Assembly (NCBI GenBank): GCA_002212725.1
Contig: MTCR01000097.1
Coordinates: forward strand, 24,670-88,669
DNA: 64,000 nucleotides
Direction of reading: 5' to 3'
DNA from: Sphingobacteriales bacterium TSM_CSM
GTDB taxonomy: Bacteria > Bacteroidota > Bacteroidia > Chitinophagales > UBA2359
Position numbers and translations under genes: made by a program. The stretch's first letter is position 1. Each line of letters begins with the position of its first letter. The notes beneath the pieces are model-generated. The model searched no databases. It was not told the origin of the DNA and worked only from the letters and a program-made list of their open reading frames with translations. Below, piece by piece: positions 45,184 to 53,875 of this stretch.

Positions 45184-45990
45184 TTATTGCTTGTAGGTAT
45201 AAGTTATTTGTCTTGTGCTTCCTAGTACGGGAATATTACTTTCTGTATAATCTGTATATTTTGTAATAATTATGGCCTCCTTCGGATAGTTATCAGTATC
45301 ATAATCATAATTTGCATTTACTTCTACATGGAAATCTTCTTCAGGATTCCAAAAGTTCATTTTTTTTATGTTATTTAGTGGTAGTAGTTGCCTTGCCTTT
45401 ACTATGGAAGGCGATGCCTGAAAGCCAAGATTTAGATTGACCATATCAAGCACATCAATGAATTTTGCTGCGTTTAGTGTATGGAAAAATGGGTTTGGGG
45501 CATTTTCGTAAGTAATTTCACCGGTTAAATAGTCAAAAGAATCAAACACCCCTCCATATATTAAATCATAATTGTATTTATTTATTTCTATGCGAGAGGG
45601 GTTGCCCTTTTCGTCATATTCGAGAACGGTACCAGTTTCAAATACATTTAAAGGGCTTTGGTATAGGTCGTCAACATCTAAAAAATCGCCATCTCTTATA
45701 GCACCGTTTAAACTATTGTTCGAATCATAGTAAAGTGAGTAGTAGGAAAGACCATTTTCTGCACTGTTTACTGCAAAACTAGTAACTCTGTTATTGCTAT
45801 CGTAACTAATATCGATAACTAAGTTCTCTTCATACCGAGTAGAAACAACTTCTAGCCTAGTTAGAAATTTAGCTTTGGAATTTAAATTTGCATCATTAAA
45901 TTCGTCTTCAGCCGATTTTCTGCAACTAACAGAAAGTACAGAATAAAGTATCAATGAAAAGTGAAAGGTTGCCCAAAAAATGTTTTTCAT
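45184..45990 (-). CDS. Hypothetical lipoprotein
   Basis: A 268-aa exported lipoprotein with the lipobox SVSC (Cys about 23) followed by RKSAEDEF. The mature part has strand-rich repeats such as ISYDSNNRVTSFAVNS and LEYDEKGNPSRIEIN, similar in style to the YD/RHS-like or DUF4595-type strands of Bacteroidota surface lipoproteins. The end reads GSTRQITYTYKQ. No enzyme motif is visible. The coding sequence is clearly AT-rich. It is the last of three minus-strand lipoprotein genes; a 226-bp gap with its own likely promoter separates it from the next one. Confidence 0.7.
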   Translation of the reverse strand: MKNIFWATFHFSLILYSVLSVSCRKSAEDEFNDANLNSKAKFLTRLEVVSTRYEENLVIDISYDSNNRVTSFAVNSAENGLSYYSLYYDSNNSLNGAIRDGDFLDVDDLYQSPLNVFETGTVLEYDEKGNPSRIEINKYNYDLIYGGVFDSFDYLTGEITYENAPNPFFHTLNAAKFIDVLDMVNLNLGFQASPSIVKARQLLPLNNIKKMNFWNPEEDFHVEVNANYDYDTDNYPKEAIIITKYTDYTESNIPVLGSTRQITYTYKQ

Positions 45991-46013
45991 AGTGTAAGGA
46001 TTTATTAGTAAAA

Positions 46014-46042
46014 CAAAAATGATTTAGTAAAATTTTGACAAA
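46014..46042 (-). promoter_or_regulatory. Candidate promoter of the 268-aa lipoprotein gene
   Basis: On the minus strand TTTG (46042-46039), 17-nt spacer, CATTTTTG (46021-46014), one mismatch from the -7 consensus. The spacing is at the short end. Confidence 0.35.
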
Positions 46043-46216
46043 CATTTTGTTTTAGGTATATGCACTACGAGTGCTTATACCTAAAACAACCATAAAAATA
46101 TTTCCAATAGGTGTGTGTCACATACAATATAAAAAACTGCCTCTATCAACGATTAATAGGAACTATGTGGGTATGAGCGAATTAATTTTTAATATATATT
46201 TTTTTTCAAGAAAAAG

Positions 46217-47059
46217 TTAATAATTGTATGTATTGCCACTCTTTGTTATGGTTGTAACATTAACTGTATTACCGTTTATTGTTGTACCATTGAAGGTTTT
46301 CGATTTGCCGGGTGAGTTTATTGTTACATAATAATTGTTGGGGATAGGTGAATTTTCAAAATCCACAACTTGAACATAGTAAGTTCCATCTGGAGCATTA
46401 TCTAACCAATAAATATTCTCTGGTCCAAATCCATCAATATCATCTCTGTCAAGTTCGCCCCCTGTCTCTGATGAAGGATTAGAATAATAAATTTCTGTTC
46501 CATTTGGATCTGTTACATGCAGGTCTTGGTCAGTTGGTGTGTTCCAAGAAAGGCTGATTTGTAATGCTCCTGTGCCTAAACGAAGCACTATTATACAAAT
46601 ACTATAAATATTACTTACTCTATTTTGAGTGTCATAGACACAAAAGCTAATGCAGAACTCGCCAGAATCTACATTAGACGGAATTCCAATTGGCACCTGT
46701 AATTCACCCGAACTAGATGAACTTCCGGCATAGGGAATATTAAAGTAATCATTAGCCCCTGTAACTTGCAAGAAACATCCACCCAAATTTCCATTAACAC
46801 CTGAGTAATTAAAAATGAGTGGGGTAGTTGCACCATTAGAACTAGTTATATCACTAATATTTGATGTAATATCAGGAGACGATGATTGGGAACTTGGTGG
46901 TGGTGGAGTACCATCCTCTCTATTAGTACCACTTGGGAGAATTAACACAGAACTTATTGCATTGGGGTCATTTGGATTAATGAGTTCCGTTTCGGTTTTT
47001 TCTTTTTTACAAGATGTCCAGACTAATATAATGAAACAAATAAAATAGAAGTATCTCAT
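46217..47059 (-). CDS. Lipoprotein with YfaP/DUF2135-like C-terminal domain
   Basis: A 280-aa exported lipoprotein with lipobox VWTSC (Cys about 17). A Ser/Pro-rich linker (residues about 45-70) leads to a beta-sandwich-like part (GANDYFNIPYAGSSSS). The C-terminal domain, about residues 165-260, has LSWNTPTDQDLHVTDPNGTEI, ELDRDDIDGFGPENIYW and APDGTYYVQVVDF, the pattern of YfaP/DUF2135-type modules (acidic, likely Ca-binding). Function is unknown; such modules occur in surface proteins. AT-rich; same strand as its two lipoprotein neighbours and the response regulator. Confidence 0.72.
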   Translation of the reverse strand: MRYFYFICFIILVWTSCKKEKTETELINPNDPNAISSVLILPSGTNREDGTPPPPSSQSSSPDITSNISDITSSNGATTPLIFNYSGVNGNLGGCFLQVTGANDYFNIPYAGSSSSSGELQVPIGIPSNVDSGEFCISFCVYDTQNRVSNIYSICIIVLRLGTGALQISLSWNTPTDQDLHVTDPNGTEIYYSNPSSETGGELDRDDIDGFGPENIYWLDNAPDGTYYVQVVDFENSPIPNNYYVTINSPGKSKTFNGTTINGNTVNVTTITKSGNTYNY

Positions 47060-47129
47060 GGTAAATTGATAATTAATGTTTTGACGATTGTATTGAGATT
47101 AAAATTTGTAGATTACGTAATAGAATTGC

Positions 47130-47684
47130 TTATAATAGCAATAATGATACTAACGACGCTAAACTTCCAACAATAAGTACAGTATTTAGTATCCTTGAAA
47201 AAGTTTGTTTTGGTTTGTTATTTTCAACAGTAGGTGTTTTTGGAGGTTGGACTATGTTACTATTTGATTCGCCGTCTAATAGATTTATCAGTGGAACGTC
47301 CTTTTGTTCAAGTGCCCTAAAATTTTTATAAGTACCTGGATACCCACTAACAGTAACAGTTGTTTTTTTATTTGTAATTTCGTAATCGAATATGGGATCT
47401 ATGAGTACATCTGCTTTTGCATCTCTTAAGGCATTGGCAACAGCAGAAGATGAAACAGTCTCGACCGATTGACCACCATGTGAAATCGCTATACCAGTAA
47501 CCTTGGTTTCTTTAATATCTAAATCGGCAATTATAGGGCGATGGTATATCGAGCTACTTGATATGTATTTAATTTTTGCAGTTTTTGTTCTTACATTGTA
47601 AGAAGTAGTGCATGAGGATAAAAATGTTAATAAATTAAGCAAAATTATTGCTTTCACAATGCTTTTATTTTTTTTTGAAAACAT
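47130..47684 (-). CDS. Lipoprotein with C-terminal membrane helix
   Basis: A 184-aa protein with a basic N-terminus and a lipobox LSSC (Cys about 25). The core reads SSSAVANALRDAKADVLIDPIF, then TTVTVSGYPGTYKNF, a pattern seen in small Bacteroidota lipoproteins without known function. A Pro/Asn-rich linker is followed by a C-terminal hydrophobic helix (ILNTVLIVGSLASLVSLLLL), unusual for a lipoprotein. It is 62 bp downstream of the response regulator gene and may be co-transcribed with it. AT-rich. Confidence 0.68.
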   Translation of the reverse strand: MFSKKNKSIVKAIILLNLLTFLSSCTTSYNVRTKTAKIKYISSSSIYHRPIIADLDIKETKVTGIAISHGGQSVETVSSSAVANALRDAKADVLIDPIFDYEITNKKTTVTVSGYPGTYKNFRALEQKDVPLINLLDGESNSNIVQPPKTPTVENNKPKQTFSRILNTVLIVGSLASLVSLLLL

Positions 47685-47746
47685 ATTAGTTGTGTTTCAT
47701 TTTAAATAATGTGGTTTTAAAAAAGCAACTTACCCCTTTTCATTTC

Positions 47747-48388
47747 CTACTCCACCACCAGCCTTACCAAATCTGCGGTGGAGCGAACTTTTAACTTTGC
47801 TTTCAGGTTTCGGCGGTGGGTTTTTATGGTATGCTCACTGCGGAACAGCATGCGTGAAATTTCTTTATTGGTTTTACCCTGCGCAATAAGTATTAATACC
47901 TCTGCCTCCTGCGAGGTCAGGTTATAACTGTTTTTTAAACGATCTTTTTTATCTTGTTCGGCAATTGTGAGTTTTGGTTGGGTTAGTGATGGATCTATAA
48001 AGGTTTCGCCATAATATACCTTTTTAATGGCGGCAATTAAAGTTTCAACGCCCGAATTTTTAAGCACATAGCCCTTTGCCCCTTGGCTGAGGCAATAATT
48101 TAAATACTGTTGGTTGTTGTGCATAGTAAGCATAATTACTTTAAGGTTTGGATAGGCTGCTTTTATTTCGGTCAATAAGGTTAATCCGGTTTTGCCCGGT
48201 ATGCTTATATCGAGTAGCAATACCGATGGTTTGTTTCCTTTTAAGTATTGAATAAGGTCAGACTCTGTTGTGGCATAACCTGTAAAGCGAACCAAATGAT
48301 TGCTCTTTATCTCTAACACTTGCCCTATACTTTGGCATAGTAATACATGGTCATCAGCTATAAAGCAGGTTATCTCGTCTCTTGTCAT
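47747..48388 (-). CDS. Two-component response regulator, NarL/FixJ type
   Basis: A 213-aa DNA-binding regulator. The receiver domain has the acidic pair Asp12-Asp13, the phospho-acceptor Asp60 (VLLLDISIPG) and Lys in GYVLKNSGV. The C-terminal LuxR-type helix-turn-helix reads NLTSQEAEVLILIAQGKTNKEISRMLFRSEHTIKTHRRN. It is divergent from the HisKA_3 sensor kinase gene at 48990 and should be its partner. Its upstream region carries a duplicated promoter segment, and lipoprotein genes follow downstream on the same strand. Confidence 0.92.
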   Translation of the reverse strand: MTRDEITCFIADDHVLLCQSIGQVLEIKSNHLVRFTGYATTESDLIQYLKGNKPSVLLLDISIPGKTGLTLLTEIKAAYPNLKVIMLTMHNNQQYLNYCLSQGAKGYVLKNSGVETLIAAIKKVYYGETFIDPSLTQPKLTIAEQDKKDRLKNSYNLTSQEAEVLILIAQGKTNKEISRMLFRSEHTIKTHRRNLKAKLKVRSTADLVRLVVE

Positions 48389-48408
48389 TGTTCAATTGGT
48401 TTCTGTTG

Positions 48409-48416
48409 CAAATATA
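48409..48416 (-). promoter_or_regulatory. Proximal -7 box of the response regulator gene
   Basis: TATATTTG on the minus strand, a perfect -7 match, 20 nt before the ATG. No -33 box at a usual distance. Confidence 0.35.
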
Positions 48417-48598
48417 TGCCACGCCATCTTGTGTATTTTACTTCAGCCTGCAAGAAATTGCGTTTACCCGTTTTCCTATTGCAGGTGCATTAAGTCGGTG
48501 TCGTATTTTTGTTTAAGTACTTGGGTTGGTGAATTTATTATTAAGGATTAATTTTGCTTGCTCAGCTTCTTGCGTATTTTACATAAATAATTATTGTG

Positions 48599-48641
48599 AC
48601 AAAGATATACTTACCGTAAGTTTCGGGCAATACCTACAAGT
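48599..48641 (-). repeat. Promoter-containing repeat, copy A
   Basis: A 43-bp segment matching 48713-48756 at most positions. On the minus strand it holds ATTG (48631-48628), 20-nt spacer, TATCTTTG (48607-48600). The match covers both boxes and the flanking GGCAATACC, so what is duplicated is a complete promoter. Confidence 0.6.
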
Positions 48642-48712
48642 GATGATAAATGCCTGCTATTTAAATAATAACCGGCTTTAACCTCCTTCATTTAGTGCAA
48701 ACAGTTGTGGCT

Positions 48713-48756
48713 ACAAAGATATACTTGCCTTAACATTGCCGGCAATACCCACAGGT
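48713..48756 (-). repeat. Promoter-containing repeat, copy B
   Basis: The second copy, 114 bp further from the response regulator gene. On the minus strand it has ATTG (48746-48743), 21-nt spacer, TATCTTTG (48721-48714). The parts that differ from copy A fall mainly in the spacer. Confidence 0.6.
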
Positions 48757-48989
48757 AGTAAGAAATAACTTTCGCACGTAACTTATGCGCGTGTAACAAA
48801 GGTGCCGGTTTGCGCATTAACGGAAAATGGCTTTTTATATTGTGTCAAATGCCTCATGCACCCCTAAATATGTTTTTGTTTTTTTTGCTTATAAGGGTAA
48901 TTGAAGTCAACTAAGTAGTATAAGGCTTGTTATATTTGCTGCAGTTTAAGCGTAGAAGTGCCCGCTGTTTATATTTAATATTTACTATA

Positions 48990-50879
48990 ATGGGAAATGT
49001 GAAAATATATATTGAAATTTATTTTGCATTGCTCTTTACAACCATTTCTTACGCCTCACCTATTACCGTCAATGCCGGTTTTACGGGTCAAAATATATCA
49101 GACAAGGTATTTGTTTGGTTGAACACTGATAAGGATGTAACCCCCGATAGTGCATTGCTACATCTCCGGCAACAGCATAAACCCTACGGAAAAGATTATT
49201 TTGATGTAAACCACCGGGCTTTTTATTGGATTTATGCGCCAATAGTAAACCATAGCAAGAACCCGATGAAACTGCTGTTGGAAGTGGATAATCCGCATAT
49301 AGATACGCTCTATTATTGGGCATATAAAGGTAATATGCTTACAGATACTTCTGTAGCCGGCGACTGCCTTGAATTTAGCAAACGCAAAGTGGAACACCGC
49401 AACTTTTTGTATCCGTTTGAATTGCAGCCCAATGACACTATTGCACTATTGCTTAAAATTTGCAAATATGGGCAACCCATGGCTTTACAGTTTAGCCTTT
49501 ATAACCAGCAAAACTTTGCTGCTGTTGATGCCCGTTTATCTGCAATACACATGCTTGTTTTTGGTGCAATTTTGTTTGCCGTTTTCTGTATTTTGGCTTT
49601 TACCCTGTATATGCGTCGTTTTGGGTTGCTTTTTTTGGCTATGGCTATGTTTATTTTGTTGTTAGAGGCAGCCTGGCAATTGGGGTATGGCTTTCAGTAT
49701 TTGTGCAGGAATCTTATCTGGTACAACAACTTAATGCGGGCTACTTTCCTTAATGCCTTTGTCTTTTTTAATGTACTGTTTATTTACAAAGCGCTTCGTT
49801 TGCATGGGTATAATCGGTGGTGGGCTTGGGGCATAAAATTAGCTGTTGCTTTTGCAGGGTGCTTTTTATTAAGCATGGTTATATTGGGCATTTTCGGTAT
49901 TAACTACTATTCATCAGCGCTTAAAGTCTATTTTGTTTCAATATTAGTATTCATTTTTTTCCTTTTCCTTTCGCTGTTGTTGTTTTTATATCGGTATAGT
50001 AAGGGTAACAACAATAGCTTGGCCGTTTACCTTTTTTATTTTTATATGGTTGCTTTGCCTTTTTTACTTTTTAATATCATCATTCTTGTACTACCGCTTC
50101 ATTTGTTGCCATACCTGTTTATAAAACATATTTCGTTCATATCGTGTATTATATTTGTGTTGCTTAGTATTGCTTATGTACTGCGCGTATCTTTTGAACA
50201 GCAAAACGAAACGGTTTTGCTGCGTAATATGGCAAATCATGCGCTTATTAAAGGGCAGGAACAAGAAAGGGAGCGCATTGCCCGCAACCTGCACGACAGC
50301 ATCGGCAATTCATTAATTGCTTTGCGCAATTTATTGCAAATAGCCCAGTTTGTTTATGCATCTGAGCAGAAACGCCTTGTTAATATGGTAACATATATTG
50401 CCAAAGAAACCCGGAATATTTCTCACAACCTGGCACCCGTTGACTTGAACTTTGACGAACCATTTTCCCGGTTAATTGGTGATTTATGTAGAATGATGCA
50501 GGATACAATGCCCGGTACAAAACTTACTTTTTACCCTGATTTACCCGATGATATGCTGCGTAATCAACCCGAAGCTCAAACTATTTTGTACCGCATTGTT
50601 CAGGAATTACTTACCAATATAGCTAAACATGCCAATGCTCAAAATGCAGAAATTCGCCTTTTTATTAAATCGGGGAATTTACATCTTTTGGTTACCGATA
50701 ATGGTAGCGGCTATAATGTTAACGAAAAAACCGAAGGTTTAGGATTGCGTAATATTGGCAGTTATGTAGCATATTTGGGCGGACGAATGCACCTGTTTTC
50801 AACAAATGCCGAAACAGGTACAGAAATAACCATTTCTTTGCGCTTTAACCGGCCGGCACATAGCCCCAAACCAATCTGA
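48990..50879 (+). CDS. Sensor histidine kinase, 7TMR-DISM type (HisKA_3)
   Basis: A 629-aa membrane kinase. A signal peptide (ends TTISYAS) precedes an extracytoplasmic 7TMR-DISM-type beta domain (FYWIYAPIVNHSKNPMKLLL, LYYWAYKG), then seven hydrophobic spans at about residues 185-405. The cytosolic part has a coiled linker, HisKA_3 with QERERIARNLHDSIGNS (phospho-acceptor His435), and an HATPase domain with ELLTNIAKHANA (N box) and VTDNGSGYN / GLGLRNI (G boxes). The likely partner is the divergent NarL-type regulator. The ATG at 48990 lies after the -7 box, whereas the TTG at 48927 would precede the start site. Confidence 0.9.
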   Translation: MGNVKIYIEIYFALLFTTISYASPITVNAGFTGQNISDKVFVWLNTDKDVTPDSALLHLRQQHKPYGKDYFDVNHRAFYWIYAPIVNHSKNPMKLLLEVDNPHIDTLYYWAYKGNMLTDTSVAGDCLEFSKRKVEHRNFLYPFELQPNDTIALLLKICKYGQPMALQFSLYNQQNFAAVDARLSAIHMLVFGAILFAVFCILAFTLYMRRFGLLFLAMAMFILLLEAAWQLGYGFQYLCRNLIWYNNLMRATFLNAFVFFNVLFIYKALRLHGYNRWWAWGIKLAVAFAGCFLLSMVILGIFGINYYSSALKVYFVSILVFIFFLFLSLLLFLYRYSKGNNNSLAVYLFYFYMVALPFLLFNIIILVLPLHLLPYLFIKHISFISCIIFVLLSIAYVLRVSFEQQNETVLLRNMANHALIKGQEQERERIARNLHDSIGNSLIALRNLLQIAQFVYASEQKRLVNMVTYIAKETRNISHNLAPVDLNFDEPFSRLIGDLCRMMQDTMPGTKLTFYPDLPDDMLRNQPEAQTILYRIVQELLTNIAKHANAQNAEIRLFIKSGNLHLLVTDNGSGYNVNEKTEGLGLRNIGSYVAYLGGRMHLFSTNAETGTEITISLRFNRPAHSPKPI

Positions 50880-51006
50880 AAGCAATTGAACTAAAGGCAA
50901 ACGGCCTTGCTGCAAAAGATTTTACAGGCTGTAGAATAAGCAACTATGAGTTTGGATTTACCGGCATAGAAGGGCTTAAATGCAATGCGGCTGCATTTAC
51001 CCGTCT

Positions 51007-51180
51007 GGTACTTATTGGGGTTGTACCTTTGTTGGCGCTGTTCTTAACTGAATTCCTTTCATTTTGCCGCAAAGAACGCAAGGTTTTATGCAAAGTTCCG
51101 CAATGGTTTTTTTGCGCTTTGGTCAATGCTTCCAATCAGCAAGGAGCAAAAGAAAATGCCGGAATATACAGGATAGTACC
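51007..51180 (+). repeat. Dispersed non-coding element, copy 1
   Basis: One of three copies. It starts GGTACTTATT and ends AGTACC (6-bp terminal inverted match). The shared core reads CTGAATTCCTTTCATTTT, then a Gly/Cys-codon-free CGCAAAG-rich part, then GGTCAATGCTTCCAATCAGC and AAAATGCCGG. It lies between convergent 3' ends of the sensor kinase and the FAD oxidoreductase. Confidence 0.75.
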
Positions 51181-51200
51181 AAAATAGTTACCCCGTATGT

Positions 51201-52832
51201 TTATTGTTTTAATGCCTGCACCTCGCGTCTTATTTTGGCGGTCATATCGCGTTTAAGAATGGCCGATGCTGCCAAAACACCGCCGGTAAGCGCGCCGCCA
51301 ATGCCGGCCGACACCACATCTTGCCCGCTGAGGTAGAGGTTTTTTATGGCAGTTTGGGGGCGCAAAAATTTAAGCCCGAAACGCTGTGGGGTGTGGTCAA
51401 TGCCATACAACTCGCCAAAGGCATAATTGCTGAAATGCTGTGTGCTGAGCGGGGTGGAAAGTTCGTGGTAATCTAAGTGTTGTTGCAACTGCGGTTCGTA
51501 TTGGTATAGCACCTGTAAAAGCCTTTGAGATATTTGTTCTTTCCATGTTTCGTAATCTTGCCCGCGTTTTTTCCACCGGGTGTTTTGCCAGTTGGCAAAC
51601 CATTGGTAGGGCGCTACGGTAATAATGTCAATGGTGGCAGTACCCGGGTAGCGGTTTTGCCAGTCGGGGTCTTTGGCAGACGGGAAAGAGATGAACGTAA
51701 GCGGAAAAGGCGCTTCATCGGGGTTTTGCAGGTAGTTGTTCAGGTTGGCGTCATGGTCGTAGCCGTTTTCGGGGTAAATCCAGTAATTAGCCTTTCCTAA
51801 CCCCAGTTCTTCGGCAGTTTTTTTAAACCCAAGATACAACCCTATATGCCCTACCGAGGGCTGTACCTGCTGCACCTGTGTATTAAGCCCGTAACCGGCG
51901 GCCACATCGGGCGGCAGCAACCGGCTGTACGTGTTCATTATTCCGGCATTGCTTATTACCAAAGGGCAACGAATTTCGGCGCCATCGGCAAGGCGCACAC
52001 CTGCTGCGGTTCCATTATGTATAATAATTTCTTTAACCTCGGCATTGGTAAGCACGCAGCCGCCGGCCTTGGCTATAACCTGTGCTGTGGTTTGGGCAAT
52101 GCGGCTGCAACCGCCTACCGGAAAACTGCCGCCGTTTAAAAAATGCTTGGCCACCATGGCATGAATGGCAAAACTGCTTTTTGCGGGCGTAAGTCCGTAA
52201 TCGCCATACTGTCCGGTAAGCACACCAATAAGTTTTGGGTTATTGGTAATGCTTTGCAATACCTGTAGCGTGGTTTTTGAGGCTAAGTGTAAAAACTTGC
52301 GGCGCAACAAACCGCCCAATGCCCAAGAAACAGCGCCGGGCAGGGCTTTTTCGGCAAAATAAAGCCGAGCCGAGCGGGTAATTTCATACAGCAGGGCAAC
52401 ATAATCTTCTATGGCTTGTTGGTCGGCCGCTGCCGGAAACTGTTGTTGCAGGTGGCTGATAAAGTTATCTTTGCCTTTGTGAAACTCAAAAACTTCCTGC
52501 CCGAAAATAATTTTGTCATATACCTCGCCCATGTCGGCCCATTGCAATTGGCCATCGGAAATATAGTTAAACCAGTTTGCCAGTTCGGTATGCGGGCGGT
52601 GTACTTCGCCTAAGTAATGTATGCCTACATCCCACTCATAGCCGCGGCGCGTAAAAGAATGGGTAAACCCGCCGGCAGTATAGTGGCGCTCAAGCACTAA
52701 AACTTTACGTCCTTCTTTGGCAAGAATGGCCGCAGCCGAAAGCCCGCCAATGCCCGAACCAATTACCACTGCATCGTAGGGCTGCAATATTGCTTCGGGG
52801 TGTTGCTTGTAAGACAGAATGGCGTTGTTCAT
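51201..52832 (-). CDS. FAD-dependent oxidoreductase, phytoene desaturase / retinol saturase-like
   Basis: A 543-aa flavoprotein. The dinucleotide-binding motif YDAVVIGSGIGGLSAAAILAKEG is near residue 20, followed by VLVLERHYTAGGFTHSF and WDVGIHYLGE. The C-terminal FAD block reads NLYLSGQDVVSAGIGGALTGGVLAA. This set is typical of the all-trans-retinol 13,14-reductase-like and carotenoid (CrtI-type) group. The substrate is unknown; no other carotenoid gene is in the window. An element of the dispersed repeat family lies just beyond its stop. Confidence 0.87.
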   Translation of the reverse strand: MNNAILSYKQHPEAILQPYDAVVIGSGIGGLSAAAILAKEGRKVLVLERHYTAGGFTHSFTRRGYEWDVGIHYLGEVHRPHTELANWFNYISDGQLQWADMGEVYDKIIFGQEVFEFHKGKDNFISHLQQQFPAAADQQAIEDYVALLYEITRSARLYFAEKALPGAVSWALGGLLRRKFLHLASKTTLQVLQSITNNPKLIGVLTGQYGDYGLTPAKSSFAIHAMVAKHFLNGGSFPVGGCSRIAQTTAQVIAKAGGCVLTNAEVKEIIIHNGTAAGVRLADGAEIRCPLVISNAGIMNTYSRLLPPDVAAGYGLNTQVQQVQPSVGHIGLYLGFKKTAEELGLGKANYWIYPENGYDHDANLNNYLQNPDEAPFPLTFISFPSAKDPDWQNRYPGTATIDIITVAPYQWFANWQNTRWKKRGQDYETWKEQISQRLLQVLYQYEPQLQQHLDYHELSTPLSTQHFSNYAFGELYGIDHTPQRFGLKFLRPQTAIKNLYLSGQDVVSAGIGGALTGGVLAASAILKRDMTAKIRREVQALKQ

Positions 52833-53014
52833 GTTGAAATTTGTTTGAAACGGAGAAGGGAGTACAGATAGTGAATAACAGAGGGCAGTTACTTATTTAA
52901 TTCTCAATTTTCAGTTCAGAATTGGGGAAAGGTAATGCCAAACCAATGTTAACACGCTTGTTGTTAACTTATGCACGGCATCCATCAATTTACCACCTCT
53001 GGCATTTAAGTGCA

Positions 53015-53773
53015 TTAACTCTTGCTATACAAGGCCAAAATTTCTTTGGCCAAGTTAAAATAATCTTTAGCGCCGTTGCTTGCCGGGTTATAGTCAAAAA
53101 TATCGCGGTGAACCGAAGGTGCTTCGGCAAGGGCTACATTATCTCTAATTCGGGTTTTAAGCACTTTGTTTCCTAAGTGGGCTTCTATGGTTTCGGCAAC
53201 TTCGCGGTTGAGCAGTTTGCGGTGGTCATATTGGGTAATAAACACGCCGCCTAATTGCAGTTTTTTGTTGAGCCGTTTTTGAATGCGGGCAATAATTTCG
53301 GTTAATTTTGCCAGGCCCTGCAAGGCCAGGTACTCTGCCTGAAGGGGAATAAACACGCTGTCGGAAGCGGCAAAGGCATTAATGGTAAGCAACCCCAGAG
53401 AGGGTGGGGTGTCAATTAAAATAAAATCGTAGTCGGCCGAAATTGGCTCTATGAGTTCGCGCAGAATAAATTCGCGGCCGGTTTCGGAACTTAACTCTAC
53501 TTCGGCTCCCGAAAGGTCTAAGGTAGAGGGTACTACAAACAAACTGCCCTCTACATTAACCGGCACTAACCCGTAGCGGCCAATAAGTGCACCGTAAGTG
53601 GTGTACTCGGTAGAGGGAACGCGCAGGCTTTGCGACAGGTTTGCCTGCGGGTCTAAATCGAGCAGCAGTACTTTTTTACCCAATTTTTTGGCCAGCGCTA
53701 CCCCTACACTTACAGTAGAAGTGGTTTTACCTACTCCGCCCTTATGATTACTGAACGATATTACTTTTGCCAT
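53015..53773 (-). CDS. parA: ParA family chromosome-partitioning ATPase
   Basis: A 252-aa deviant-Walker ATPase. The start MAKVISFSNHKGGVGKTTSTV holds the KGGVGKTT motif; VLLLDLDPQANLSQSL is Walker A' and FILIDTPPSLGLL is Walker B. ParA with ParB segregates replication origins; ParB is not in the window. The open frame continues 27 codons upstream, but the ATG at 53773 matches the family start and lies 5 nt after a perfect -7 box, so the transcript should be nearly leaderless. Confidence 0.9.
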   Translation of the reverse strand: MAKVISFSNHKGGVGKTTSTVSVGVALAKKLGKKVLLLDLDPQANLSQSLRVPSTEYTTYGALIGRYGLVPVNVEGSLFVVPSTLDLSGAEVELSSETGREFILRELIEPISADYDFILIDTPPSLGLLTINAFAASDSVFIPLQAEYLALQGLAKLTEIIARIQKRLNKKLQLGGVFITQYDHRKLLNREVAETIEAHLGNKVLKTRIRDNVALAEAPSVHRDIFDYNPASNGAKDYFNLAKEILALYSKS

Positions 53774-53778
53774 GTGTG

Positions 53779-53786
53779 CAAAGATA
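53779..53786 (-). promoter_or_regulatory. -7 box directly upstream of parA
   Basis: TATCTTTG on the minus strand, 5 nt before the parA ATG. A transcript starting about 6-7 nt after this box would begin at or next to the start codon. -33 match is weak (GTTG, 27 nt upstream). Confidence 0.45.
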
Positions 53787-53875
53787 CTACAATTTATGTA
53801 AAACTTGTTAAACCAACCGGCGAAAAACAAATGAAAGTAACAAGCCGGCAACACGGGTTGCTGTGTTGTTTGCCT

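Larger units (their letters stand above)
48389..48989. other. 601-bp intergenic region of a divergent two-component pair
   Basis: Besides the two promoter repeats and the proximal -7 box, this region holds TATATTTG (48931-48938, plus) 51 nt before the kinase ATG. No ORF of useful size was found. Transcripts from the distal minus-strand promoters would carry leaders of about 205 and 320 nt, leaving room for a regulatory RNA. Confidence 0.4.

Noticed and set aside
51007..51180. Insertion sequence remnant with transposase
   Set aside because: No transposase fragment is present in any frame in the three copies; only a non-coding element can be supported.
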